NCBI GenBank assembly: GCA_949152475.1
Contig: OX424560.1
Span: 18,415,106-18,479,105, forward strand
Direction: 5' to 3'
DNA: 64,000 nt
Source of the DNA: Terebella lapidaria
Lineage: Eukaryota > Annelida > Polychaeta > Terebellida > Terebellidae
The position numbers were made by a program, and so were the translations under genes. Shown in pieces: positions 46,626 through 57,031 of the stretch (position 1 is its first letter; each line of letters starts with the position of its first letter). Under the pieces are notes generated by a model. That model did no database searches, was not told the origin of the DNA, and saw nothing but the letters and a program-made list of their open reading frames with translations.

Positions 46626-47190
46626 ATGAGACATCACCTGCAACCGAGTCCAACCGAGGAACCGGATGAAGTCGAAGAACCGACCTCAGCTGACCAACCG
46701 AGTGTAGCCGAGGAGCCGACTGCAGCCAAGGAGCCGATTTCAGCTGAGCAACCGACTGCAGCCGAGGAACTGACCTCAGCTGAGCAACCGAGTGAAGCAG
46801 AGGAGCCGACTTCAGCTGAGCAACCGACTGCAGCCGAGAAGCCGATTTCAGCTGAGCAACCGACAGCAGCCGAGGAACTGACTTCAGCTGAGTCTCCAAC
46901 TGCAGCCGAGGAGCCGACTTCAGCTGAGTCACCAACTGCAGCCGAATAACCATGCAACCATTTGCAGCCGATGAGAAGACCTCAGCCTAGCAATCGACTG
47001 CAACCATGGAGCCAATGACTGACTGCAGCCGTAGAGCCATGTCGAGCCACGCAACCGACTGCAGCTGAGGATCCGAGCAACCGACTGCAACGGAAGAGCC
47101 AGTAACTGACTGCAGCTAAAGAGCCATGTCCAGCCGAGCAACCAACTGCAGCTGTGGATCCGAGCAACCAACTAAAGCCGAGGAGCCGAG
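46626..47190. repeat. 21/42-bp minisatellite (GCCGAGGAGCCGACTTCAGCT type)
   Basis: About 14 units of 21 bp at 46650-46946, decaying into looser copies to about 47190. The unit length is a multiple of three and the sequence lacks stops in several frames. It therefore yields a 107-codon plus-strand ORF of E-P-T-S-A-E-Q-P-T-A-A-E type and minus-strand ORFs of 107 and 132 codons. I see no gene structure around it, so I call a repeat, with a low-complexity protein exon as the alternative. Confidence 0.7.
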
Positions 47191-47670
47191 TTGATTTTTT
47201 TAAAAGTTGATTTTTTCATGAAACGTGGATCAAATGTGTTAGGTTAATATAATGGGTTAATACATATAAAGTGTCGGTCTTACCGGAACTTCACCAGTCG
47301 CCATAGTGCGATGACAGTGTATAATGTGTTTTTTTATACCAAGCCTTCATGATTTGCTTCAGCTTTCCATTTGCTCCAAGTGTCTGGCATCACCTGCCAT
47401 GGGGTATTAACAAAGAATAAAAAGATTGTTTCTTAGCATGAGATCACTGACGCCTCGCCCTATATTACAATAAATTTCGTCCTTGTGATTATGGCATGAG
47501 ATGGGGCTGGTCAGTTTCAATTAAATCGTTTCCGCACAAAATGATGAATGTTTTTGCAACCCTACCTGTTGTATATTTTTATGTATAGTTTTGCAACCAT
47601 CTTACTTGAAATCCCCTTGCATGGTCAATTTTGCACTTATTATCGGATTACTAATTGTTTTGTAACATCT
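47191..47670. other. Noncoding DNA left of LTR element B
   Basis: AT-rich, no gene. It ends with the target-site copy TATAC (47670-47674). Confidence 0.5.
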
Positions 47671-47674
47671 ATAC

Positions 47675-48410
47675 TGTAGTAATTTTAGCGACTGTTACTC
47701 CCGTCCCTCCCGCGCACTATACATTTCCACAACAAACATTCATTCTACATGACTTACATACAGGACAAGTACACACTATACGATCACAAGCATAAACTCC
47801 ATGTAGTCATGGTTACATACACAGGTCAAACCACGCACCTGCGGCCCCGCTAGCTCAGTACACTCGGCCCCGTTTACTCGACCTTGACCTTCACATGCAC
47901 TGACTTCTAAACATAGAACTTGACACACATACTCCATACATCACGTGCACACATACAGGCATTCCAAGTATTGACACGAGCCGGGGAAACCCACTTTCCC
48001 GGTGACATCAGCGCATTGCACCACACATTCAACCTATCACAACACCGCTTACACTTGGCGGGAAATTACACAGCCACATGGTCCCTCGGCCCCAGTATAC
48101 TGCGCAGAAGTGTAGTGTAAATCCCAGTGGCAGGACGTGTATACAAGAAGCTCCTGTGAGACTGTCGATATTAATATATATAATCTATCGGATATATGTG
48201 CAAGTTGTATAAAGGACTATACTAGGAGTATATAGAAACATAGACTGGGATATCACCCGACGTAGGTGAGAGTGCGACCCTGATTGTGCGTGATTGATCA
48301 TCAGTCTTTATCACCACAATAAACAGTTAAATTGAAACTGCCGGCTTATTGTATCACACGACGACCCAGTTAAACCGGCTTGATATCGGCCGTGAACGAT
48401 ATTCGTCACA
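47675..48410 (+). repeat. Copy B 5' LTR
   Basis: 736 bp, TGTAGTAATTTT at the start and GTCACA at the end. It contains five CGRCCC motifs (47842, 47865, 48087, 48275, 48362). The 66-codon ORF inside each LTR is a chance frame. Confidence 0.95.
48208..48323 (+). promoter_or_regulatory. Copy B LTR TATA box and poly(A) signal
   Basis: TATAAA at 48208-48213 and AATAAA at 48318-48323, 105 bases apart. This spacing gives an R region starting near 48238 and ending soon after 48335. The stretch just downstream of the TATA box differs most from copy A. Confidence 0.7.
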
Positions 48411-48429
48411 TTGGCGCCGTTCGACCAGG
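48411..48429 (+). other. Copy B primer-binding site
   Basis: One T followed by TGGCGCCGTTCGACCAGG directly after the LTR, identical to copy A. The priming tRNA is not identified. Confidence 0.65.
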
Positions 48430-48474
48430 ATCTGAGCTAGTCTCGGATTATCGACCCAGACCTGACCGGCATTG

Positions 48475-51051
48475 ATGGCATTGGTCCCGGGAGCCTCCCG
48501 CGGTGAGCCACTCGACCCTACGGATGATGAAGTGACGATCAATCCGAATCCGGCCTTCCGACCTTCCGGCCCTCGCTCAGTTGCCATGAGCGATACAGTT
48601 CCACTGTCGCAGGAGCAACAACCGTCCGGCCTTTTCGACTCCATTGGCGACCATTCGTCCCTGAGATCGTTTTCGCCGCCTACCGACCTGGTGCAGGAGT
48701 TCCTAGACGAAGACCCGCTCGACCCGTCACATACAGTAAGTGACATTCTGCGTGCGCACGCTAGAGCGTACTCGGCCACGCCGGCTAGAGCGACCCAGAA
48801 AAGTGACTTTGCCGACAGAAACTATACGCGCTCACGTCAAAGAGCGAGCGTAGATTGTGATATCGACCCAGAACAATTAGCAGTGGACGTTCGGCCGGTA
48901 ACCATAGACACGTCAATGGTTACGCACCCACCAAGTAACTCTCGGATACGACAGTGGGTTTGTCAGTCTGACAATGTTCCGGAATCGACCCCGCCGAACG
49001 CTTATTCGGCCAATCGACCCCTGGCGCCGTCCATGACGCCGAGACAACACGGCCCCGCGCCAGAAATGTACTCACGCATACCGACCGAGCCTACGGTGGT
49101 AGAGTACACACGACCCAGCCAGACGGGAGCGACATCCGAAGACATCCTGATGACGACCGCTACCCGGATCGCGACGCCGCTACGACAACAACGACCCAGC
49201 GACACAATGGCGGAACCTCGCGCCACCATGCGACAAGCGCGACCCCGACAAGCACCCTCGACATCAAGTCGCCGACTCTGCGACCCCGACACGCCGACTT
49301 CCGACACACGCGCTCCCGCGCCGACCACGCACCGACCATCGCCGACTACCGGAGAACAACCGCGCTTCGATCCGTCGCAAGATCAAGTTGTGTCTGCTCC
49401 GGCAGAAAGTGTTGTGCAAATGATCGGACCTCCGATCTCACAATCAGTCGGAAACACCAACGGATATGGTGTACCGCCAGTCGGATACCCTGGCGCAACA
49501 AGCGGTGTTCCAAATGGAGTAGCTGTCGGATACTATTCACCGCATGTCGGCTACGCGAACCCACCGCCTGGATATGGTGGCGTTCCCAGCGTGATCGCTG
49601 ACACCGGCTATCATGGTACACAACCCGGATTAGTGTACCATGGTGTATGCCCGGATGGATCGGTATACCGATATCCACCACCGGCTGTATTCCCACCCTC
49701 AGTCGGGATACCATGGGTGACGCCTCCATACAGTCAACCGGCCCCCGCTGCACAAGCACCACACGACCCCAGCCACACGACGGCACCACCCGCCGCATCG
49801 CTCGCCGTCTCCGCGACGACAGCACCGACCGCCCCCGCTAACGCGACCCCGATCGGCCCAGATACGACGGCTCCGGCGACTTCGGCTGTTCCGACCCCGA
49901 CGGCCACTACAGCGACTACACCAGTTGCGGTGAGTGTTGACACGCCCACGCCACAGAGACTCACGTCTGAGCCCCAAACGTTGGCTACGGCTAAAATGGC
50001 TCAATGGCGTGCGACCTTTAAGGAGGGCAATCTCACTCAATACGTTCGGAGTTTCGAACAATTCGCTGCGGCCTTTACTTACTCCGACCTCAACAAGACG
50101 ACGACCTTCCGGAGCACGCTACGCGGCCGCGCTGAAGCGCTAGCTCTCAATATCCCGGTCGCAACTCCCTGGGGAGAGTTCCGTCGCCAACTCCTAGAGG
50201 GCTGGGAACCCGAGCCCCGTCGACAGTCCAAACGGGACGATTTCCCGTTCCTCAAGCGGGAACGAAAAGAGGACGCGGAACACTACATGGAGCGACTCCA
50301 GGCTCTGGCGGAGCAAGTGTTCGATGACGTTACGCCAACGTCGCGGCAACGAACTGTAATTGCGCAATTCGTGAACGGCCAACCCGACCCCATTGCCGAT
50401 AAACTGTGTGCCCTCACTTTTAACAGTTACAGTGAGGCACTTACGGCCGTTCTCAAGGTAGAGAGTCGTCAACAGAGGACAGCCAGAGATCGACATCGAG
50501 GCACACGACGTGCTGACATTTCCGCAAGCGGATACGCGGAAGACGACCCTGTCAATGAGGAACTGTCCTGTGCCATGGGACAAGTCACTCAGGGGGAAAC
50601 ACTAACCCCAGAGCAAATTGCGGCCTACTACGACCCCGCGGACAGTGACACTACCGGCCTACAAGGTTGCGACGAACACTCAGTGCCAACCAGCTCACGC
50701 GAGTGGGTGGCTGAAGCCTTCCAGTGCGTCCTTAGTGACGAGAATGGACTGTGCGAGGAAACGGCTATCTTCTCTGTCCTACGAACAACGGCCCCGATGA
50801 AAGGTGATCGACCCCCGCAACCCGGACGACCCATGGTGTGCTTCTTTTGCAAGAAGCCCGGCCATCGCTGGATGCGATGCTTTCGGCTTAAGGATGTGCT
50901 AGTACGTAACGGCATGAAACCGCTAGCATTTCGGCCCAATGGTCCCGGTACTGACAGAAGGACAGCTCAAGTGTTGTCAGTACCTAACCAAACCGGTAAC
51001 CAAACTAAACCGGCCCCACCAACACCTCCGACCCCGTCGTCAAACCAGTAG
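48475..51051 (+). CDS. gag: Gag of copy B
   Basis: 858 residues from the ATG at 48475 (the preceding TTG is not needed as a start). Layout: charged N-terminus, R/P/T-rich stretch to about 280, Gly/Tyr/Pro-rich prion-like stretch about 310-410 (repeats such as VGYPG, PPPGYGG), Ala/Thr/Pro linker, capsid domain about 508-680, and CCHC knuckle at about 789-802 encoded near 50839. It should assemble into cytoplasmic particles and bind element RNA. It ends at TAG 51049-51051, shortly after the -1 pol frame opens at 51009. No TG-rich leader or second gag start was found. Confidence 0.92.
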   Translation: MALVPGASRGEPLDPTDDEVTINPNPAFRPSGPRSVAMSDTVPLSQEQQPSGLFDSIGDHSSLRSFSPPTDLVQEFLDEDPLDPSHTVSDILRAHARAYSATPARATQKSDFADRNYTRSRQRASVDCDIDPEQLAVDVRPVTIDTSMVTHPPSNSRIRQWVCQSDNVPESTPPNAYSANRPLAPSMTPRQHGPAPEMYSRIPTEPTVVEYTRPSQTGATSEDILMTTATRIATPLRQQRPSDTMAEPRATMRQARPRQAPSTSSRRLCDPDTPTSDTRAPAPTTHRPSPTTGEQPRFDPSQDQVVSAPAESVVQMIGPPISQSVGNTNGYGVPPVGYPGATSGVPNGVAVGYYSPHVGYANPPPGYGGVPSVIADTGYHGTQPGLVYHGVCPDGSVYRYPPPAVFPPSVGIPWVTPPYSQPAPAAQAPHDPSHTTAPPAASLAVSATTAPTAPANATPIGPDTTAPATSAVPTPTATTATTPVAVSVDTPTPQRLTSEPQTLATAKMAQWRATFKEGNLTQYVRSFEQFAAAFTYSDLNKTTTFRSTLRGRAEALALNIPVATPWGEFRRQLLEGWEPEPRRQSKRDDFPFLKRERKEDAEHYMERLQALAEQVFDDVTPTSRQRTVIAQFVNGQPDPIADKLCALTFNSYSEALTAVLKVESRQQRTARDRHRGTRRADISASGYAEDDPVNEELSCAMGQVTQGETLTPEQIAAYYDPADSDTTGLQGCDEHSVPTSSREWVAEAFQCVLSDENGLCEETAIFSVLRTTAPMKGDRPPQPGRPMVCFFCKKPGHRWMRCFRLKDVLVRNGMKPLAFRPNGPGTDRRTAQVLSVPNQTGNQTKPAPPTPPTPSSNQ

Positions 51052-54000
51052 GGGAAGGTGCTGAGGAGCAAGGACCTTCCAGACAACAGGACAACGTTCC
51101 CCGCTCCACATCTGCGGTTGTCACGACTACTGTACCGGTAACGACACCAATAACGACCCCGCAGCCGGCCCAGCCCACACCTCAGCTCCTTGAAGGGGTG
51201 TGTACAAAATGTCAAGCTCCGACCCCGAAATCGGCCTCTTTTCATGAAGGGGTGTCCGCACCGCGGCCACAGCGACCACCACGTGGAGACCGTCGTCCTG
51301 AAGGGGTGTCACCCCCGACCGCCAACGGCACCGGAACGGACAGCATGTCCGAGATCGAGTGGATCTCCGACGACGGAGGATTCTACGCTTTTCCGAGTGG
51401 ACCGGAATCCAAACTGCCGCCTCTGCACACACTCTTCCGGCCACCGCTAGACGACCCCGAAATTCCGGCTGTCATCAACAACTCCAGCGCCACCAATCAC
51501 AAATGCTGGAAGTTGCCGGTACACGTCGGAAACAAGACGATAAAGGCTGTACTCGACTCCGGAGCGCAGATCTCCCTGCTCCGACGCGATCAGCTACGTC
51601 ACGTCCCCGCTGACCAGCGACATTTGCGGTCTACTTCGGCTATTATTCGTGACGTCACCGGACAGTCAAGCCCGATCGATGGACTGATCGACCTCTCAAT
51701 ACAGGTCGGAACTAACCATATGGTCGTAACCTTTTGTGTGGCTGACATACATGACGACATGATTCTCGGCATGAACTTTTTTCGGCAAGCTCACGCTGTA
51801 GTGAATTACGGTGAAGGGACGATACAGGTACACAAAGAAATCCTGTTCGCACATAAAGACATTGAGGCCAATGTTGTCAGAATGGCCGTGCGACGAGCTG
51901 TCACCGTCCCCGCACGCAGCGAAGCAATAGTGGAGCTGGTCCCGACTTCCCGAGTTCGAGTTCGACAACACCCGAGGATAGTCCAGCCACTTACGACCTT
52001 TCCCGAGGAAACCGACCTCATCATGGGGAGAACACTTACGACCCTGAATCGGCAGTGCGTAAAGGTGTCGGTAGTCAATCCAGCAGATACCGGCATTACG
52101 CTCACCCGTTCCGACCCTGTCGCCATAGCAAGCCCTGTCGAAAGTGTCGTCGGAGCCCTGCCACGACCCGGAGAGGAGCCCGACTCGGCCACGGTAGACG
52201 CCAGTCACTACCGCGACCTACCGCCACATCTACAAGAAATGGTGGATCGCGCCGGACTAGCGCCGGAACAGCATCGGCGTTGCGCCAACCTGGTTCACCA
52301 ATACCAGGACACATTTATGCACCCAGACGGCCAACTGGGACGGACCCAAGTCGTCCAGCATAGAATCGACACCGGCAACTCGGCCCCAATTCGACAACGA
52401 CAGCGACGCGTCCCTCAGGCGCAGCAAAGCATCATCGACGAGGAGATCGACAAGATGCTCCGCTTGGGGTGTATTGAGCCGTCCGATTCGCCCTGGAGCG
52501 CACAGGTAGTGCTCGTGCGGAAGAAGAACGGACAGGTACGCTTCTGTGTCGACTATCGGCTCCTGAATGACGTCACCCGCAAGGATTCGTATCCCTTGCC
52601 CAACATTCAGGATACTCATGACGCCCTGGCAGGCGCCAACTACTTCTCGGCCCTAGACCTGGCCTCTGGCTACTGGCAGGTTGAAGTCGACCCCAGCGAC
52701 AGACCGAAGACTGCCTTCGCCACAAGGAAGGGACTCTATCAGTTTAAGGTCATGCCATTCGGCCTTAGCAACGCCCCGGCAACCTTCGAACGGCTTATGG
52801 AGACCATACTCCGTGGTTACTTGTGGACCCGGTGTATGTGCTATCTCGACGACGTGATAGCTTACGGCAGAACATTCGACCAGGCACTCGCAAACCTGGA
52901 AGCGGTCCTGGATCGAATCAGATCGGCAGGCCTGAAACTTCAGCCCAAGAAGTGTGAGTTATTTCAACGGGAAATCTTGTACTTAGGGTTCATAGTGAGC
53001 GGCCAAGGAATCCGAGTCGACCCCAACAAAGTCAAAGCCATCAGAGAATGGCCGACCCCGTGCGAGATCACCGACGTCAGGGCTTTCCTTGGTTTCGCCA
53101 ACTACCACAGGCGATTCATCAAGGACTACGCTGAGATCGCTGAACCTCTCGTAGCGCTTACCCGAGGTGAATGCCACTTCACTTGGGGACCGGCCCAGCG
53201 ACGAGCTTTCCAGCGACTCCGCGACGCCCTCATCAAGGCGCCCAAGCTCGCTCATCCGACCCAGAATCCGGAGGACTACTTCATCCTCGATACGGATGCA
53301 AGCGGCTTTGCTGTGGGAGGAGCCCTCTCACAAAGGGTTGACGGGAAGGAGATCCCCATCGGGTTCGCCAGCAAGACCCTGTCCCGGACCCAGCGGAACT
53401 ATTGCACCACCTATCGGGAACTACTGGCAGTAGTTGAGATGGTGCAACACTATCGGCACTACCTCTGGGGTAGGAAATTCCTCCTCCGAACCGACCATAG
53501 CTCGCTAAGGTGGCTGAAAAACTACAGCGACGCCGACGGCATGCTCGCTAGGTGGCTCGCCAAGCTACAGCAGTATGACTTTCGGATAGAGCATCGACCC
53601 GGAAAATTACACGGTAACGCCGACGGCTTGTCACGGTGCCACAGTTGCAAACACCAAGACTGTCCCGGACGACTCGTCACACCTCCGACCGACCCAGAAA
53701 CAAGTTCCGGAGAACTTCCAGTTCGTCGGATAACTGTTGTTCCGACCCAGACAAGGGCAGACCTCCTGGACAGTGATTCGATAACATCACCGGTCTTGCC
53801 CCAGCTAGTTTCGGCACGCCAAGTTGTTCGAGTCCGTGCTTTGGACGCCACACTTGATGGACAAAAGTGGCTTTCGGACTATTCGACCCAGGACATTGTC
53901 GCGGCACAGCAAGCCGACCCCAGCGTCGGAAAAGTGCGGCAATGGATACTAGCCGGCACCAAGCCCGACTCACGAGAAGTCGCCCGCCAAGGAGAGGAGG

Positions 54001-55583
54001 TAAAGACACTTGTTTCCCGCTGGAACCTCCTGGCGCTACAAGACGGTGTGCTAGTTCGACATATAAAACCCGACCCTGCTGGACGGCCCGTGGTGCAAAC
54101 CGTGCTCCCCGTAGCACTCAGGACACAAGTTCTGCACCAACTACACGACCTCAAGATTGTCGGACATCTCGGCATACAGCGTACCATCGAGAGAGTCAGG
54201 CGCCGATTCTACTGGCCCGGCTTGGCGCTGGACGTCGCCCGCTGGTGTGCCCGCTGCCCGCAATGTGTGACCCGCAAGGGTAAACCGGCCCCAAAAAGAT
54301 CGCCCCTGACACAGCTACCGACAGGAGCGCCGTTCGACAGAATAGCGATGGACATCCTCGACACCCACAAGGTCACGGGAAGAGGCTATCGGTATGTGCT
54401 AGTCGTGTCGGACTACTTCACGAAGTACACTGACGCTTTTCCGCTACGGCGACATACGGCCAAAAATGTTGCCGACACCCTGGTGAATCGGTGGATAGTC
54501 TACCACGGTGTCCCCAAAGCGGTCCATAGCGATCAAGGTACTGAGTTTGAGTCGTCCCTGTTCCGGCATGTTGTGCGTCTACTGGGCGCTAAGAAGATTC
54601 GTACGACCCCATACCGACCCCAGAGCGACGGCCAGGTTGAGCGATTCAACAGGACATTGCTCAACATGCTGAGTGCGTTCGTCAGCGATCGTGCAAACGA
54701 TTGGGACTTGCACTTGCCATATGTGTTAATGGCCTATCGAACCTCAGTACACTCGTCCACGGGATGCACCCCGCATCTGATGGTGTATGGACACGAGTGT
54801 AACTTGCCAGTCGACCTCATGTTTCCGACCTACGACCCTGAGCCTCTACCTCCGTGTGGTCCGGAGTATGTGGAGTATTTGCGGCAAGCCATCAGAACGG
54901 CCCACGGTTTCGCCCAAGACCATCTCGAGAAAGCGGCAATTCGGCAAAAGTTGGGTTATGACGCCCACGCGAAACCACGACCCCAGTTTCAACCAGGCGA
55001 ACTGGTCCGGTATTATTATCTGCCACTCACGCAGAATAATAAGTTCGCTCGGCCCTGGACTGGTCCCTGGAGGATCATCGACCGTGTAACCGAGGTTGAT
55101 TACCGAATCGCCCTGGTTTCCAACCCTCGGAACACTCGTGTTGTTCATCTGGATGTGCTCAAGCCATACGAAGGTGACAACCAAGCGGCCCACATCTACT
55201 CCGACCCTGTACGACCCACGTCGTCGTCAAGCAAGTCCGACCCAGAACAGTCACCCGACCCCATGGGACTTCTCAAGGAGTTCTATTACCCTTGGGAGGT
55301 AACAGTCCAAGATCGGCATACTGATTCAGACCAAACAGCAGAGTCTGATTCGCAAACGACCCAGGATCGTCAATCGCGATCTCCGACCTCATCCGGCTCA
55401 AGTCGACATCGGCAACGGAAAAGATCACACAGATCAAGTTCCGACACTCCAAAACCGGCACGCAAGACACGCAGGCAAAAGCCTGTGGTATCTTCCGACC
55501 CCGAGACAAGCGAGGCTACGCCCCCGCCTGCACGACCAAATCGACCCAGACGCCACGCACGCAGACCGGCCCGCTACAGATAA
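51009..55583 (+). CDS. pol: Pol polyprotein of copy B
   Basis: Open in the -1 frame from 51009 (after TAA at 51006) to the stop at 55583. The first ATG is only at 51344, so translation most likely arrives by frameshift from gag in the 43-nt overlap. No canonical X-XXY-YYZ heptamer is evident; the closest is A-AAC-CAG before the gag stop. Encoded landmarks: protease LDSGA near 51552, RT YLDD near 52842, RNase H DTDAS near 53290, integrase zinc site 54136-54265, DD35E acidic residues near 54349, 54531 and 54639. The RT palm, RNase H and integrase are complete, so the copy could be active. Lineage within Ty3/gypsy is not assigned; no chromodomain is present. Confidence 0.95.
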   Translation, partial: TGPTNTSDPVVKPVGEGAEEQGPSRQQDNVPRSTSAVVTTTVPVTTPITTPQPAQPTPQLLEGVCTKCQAPTPKSASFHEGVSAPRPQRPPRGDRRPEGVSPPTANGTGTDSMSEIEWISDDGGFYAFPSGPESKLPPLHTLFRPPLDDPEIPAVINNSSATNHKCWKLPVHVGNKTIKAVLDSGAQISLLRRDQLRHVPADQRHLRSTSAIIRDVTGQSSPIDGLIDLSIQVGTNHMVVTFCVADIHDDMILGMNFFRQAHAVVNYGEGTIQVHKEILFAHKDIEANVVRMAVRRAVTVPARSEAIVELVPTSRVRVRQHPRIVQPLTTFPEETDLIMGRTLTTLNRQCVKVSVVNPADTGITLTRSDPVAIASPVESVVGALPRPGEEPDSATVDASHYRDLPPHLQEMVDRAGLAPEQHRRCANLVHQYQDTFMHPDGQLGRTQVVQHRIDTGNSAPIRQRQRRVPQAQQSIIDEEIDKMLRLGCIEPSDSPWSAQVVLVRKKNGQVRFCVDYRLLNDVTRKDSYPLPNIQDTHDALAGANYFSALDLASGYWQVEVDPSDRPKTAFATRKGLYQFKVMPFGLSNAPATFERLMETILRGYLWTRCMCYLDDVIAYGRTFDQALANLEAVLDRIRSAGLKLQPKKCELFQREILYLGFIVSGQGIRVDPNKVKAIREWPTPCEITDVRAFLGFANYHRRFIKDYAEIAEPLVALTRGECHFTWGPAQRRAFQRLRDALIKAPKLAHPTQNPEDYFILDTDASGFAVGGALSQRVDGKEIPIGFASKTLSRTQRNYCTTYRELLAVVEMVQHYRHYLWGRKFLLRTDHSSLRWLKNYSDADGMLARWLAKLQQYDFRIEHRPGKLHGNADGLSRCHSCKHQDCPGRLVTPPTDPETSSGELPVRRITVVPTQTRADLLDSDSITSPVLPQLVSARQVVRVRALDATLDGQKWLSDYSTQDIVAAQQADPSVGKVRQWILAGTKPDSREVARQGEEVKTLVSRWNLLALQDGVLVRHIKPDPAGRPVVQTVLPVALRTQVLHQLHDLKIVGHLGIQRTIERVRRRFYWPGLALDVARWCARCPQCVTRKGKPAPKRSPLTQLPTGAPFDRIAMDILDTHKVTGRGYRYVLVVSDYFTKYTDAFPLRRHTAKNVADTLVNRWIVYHGVPKAVHSDQGTEFESSLFRHVVRLLGAKKIRTTPYRPQSDGQVERFNRTLLNMLSAFVSDRANDWDLHLPYVLMAYRTSVHSSTGCTPHLMVYGHECNLPVDLMFPTYDPEPLPPCGPEYVEYLRQAIRTAHGFAQDHLEKAAIRQKLGYDAHAKPRPQFQPGELVRYYYLPLTQNNKFARPWTGPWRIIDRVTEVDYRIALVSNPRNTRVVHLDVLKPYEGDNQAAHIYSDPVRPTSSSSKSDPEQSPDPMGLLKEFYYPWEVTVQDRHTDSDQTAESDSQTTQDRQSRSPTSSGSSRHRQRKRSHRSSSDTPKPARKTRRQKPVVSSDPETSEATPPPARPNRPRRHARRPARYR
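51191..51309 (+). repeat. Copy B: three TGAAGGGGTGT boxes spaced 54 nt
   Basis: Exact copies at 51191-51201, 51245-51255 and 51299-51309, the same 11-mer as the polypurine tract at 60325-60335. In pol they encode EGV in an 18-residue period (EGVCTK, EGVSAP, EGVSPP); the intervening codons are unrelated. Confidence 0.85.
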
Positions 55584-57031
55584 CCCCGGCCTTGTTATCT
55601 GATTGATATCATTGATGATGAATTATGCATGTCTAATGGACTATGATATCATGTCTTTCCCAATAATAATATATTATATTACAATAACAATATATGCATT
55701 TAACATGTACAAGATGTCAGTGAGGCAAACTCGATATATACACACTAGATATGATATTATAATTATGATGCTGGTGAAAAATTGGTTGCATTATGATATG
55801 TGTTTCGACCCCGTATAACATGTACCATTGATCAAAGCGTATGTTACGCAATGACTAAGATTATCATGTAAAGCTTCCATCCATGTGCCAGCCGAAGAGG
55901 ATAATAACCAGTCACACCGTGAGTAAGGCCACTTAGTTGTCGAAGAGGTGATAGTGTGATTCGTTCTGGAGTATGCGTCGACAGAGCCTCTACTCACTCC
56001 ATGTAATATTCGGAGGAACGGCCCAGTGGTACGTGAACCAGTCACTACATAGCTATCATGCCAAGATGCGGCCTGTCATCAAATTCATCACCCAAAATAT
56101 TCAAAGCGCCGCGGTGTGACCGACCCAGATCATTGCAATTTCGACCCCTACAATATTTGCGGCCCCGTCGTCCTGTGAACTGGCTGAAAATGAATGGAAC
56201 GATGTCCGCCCCTGTGAGTGATTGATATTCATATCTCAGCCTTTAATAACTGTGTGTCGTCTGTGAAACAGCAACTCGACCCCGTAGTTTATTGTGCGCT
56301 AACTTGTGGGAGAAGGAATGATGGACTGATGAGTTCACAAGGCACGCACGAGCGCTAATAAACATTTCAGCTGTTTACAGCACCTACATGAAGTCGCCCC
56401 TAATAATTACAATAGTGAGTCGTCGGGCAAAAAGAGCCCAGTAATCTGAACAGTCGACTAGTATAAATAGACAATGATTCGGCACGAGTTATCCAGGGGA
56501 CGGCAGATGGACATACGGAAATCTGGACAGTGTGAGGACACCCCTACTGTCGTAATGGACTGACCCAAGAGGTCAGAGAAGGATCGCCCCGCGTTTCCTT
56601 GACGACGGCCCCGCCTTGCTGTGTGTACGCTTGGAACAATGATACATAGCGTAAAGACGTTTTCTATACATATAGAGAGCGCCCCCCGGCCCAGTTCTAA
56701 GAATCGAGATGCTGTCAGCATCTTTGTGTACGGCATTGAAGATTAGCGGCAATCAGGTCACTTGTGCCTGAGACTTTGGAGGAGAAGGACTATTGTCAGA
56801 AGTTTCGGCTATTGTAATACAGACTATTGTTATAGAAACTGTGCTAATCGAACAATATTTATCGGCCTATAGACTGTGATATCATTGAAATCCTGGTCAC
56901 AAGACTTTGGAGTTAATTCGGCTTGTATTATCGGCATTTGAACTAGGCTGGTTTTGAAGAAATCTAGACTTTGTTACAGCCAGCCTAGTCAGTACTTGGG
57001 AAGTACTTCGGCTTGATTTCGGCCCGTCAGC
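55584..57031 (+). other. Copy B spacer between pol and ORF3
   Basis: 1448 nt without a supported ORF, AT-rich at the left (55600-55800). It still holds about nine CGRCCC motifs (for example near 55806, 56014, 56111, 56133, 56163, 56279 and 56604). A pyrimidine-poor TGTTACAGCCAGCCTAG near 56975 could be a splice acceptor for ORF3 mRNA. Confidence 0.7.

Noticed and set aside
47920..48120. 66-codon ORF present in every LTR
   Set aside because: Lies in U3 without context; repeated only because the LTR is repeated.
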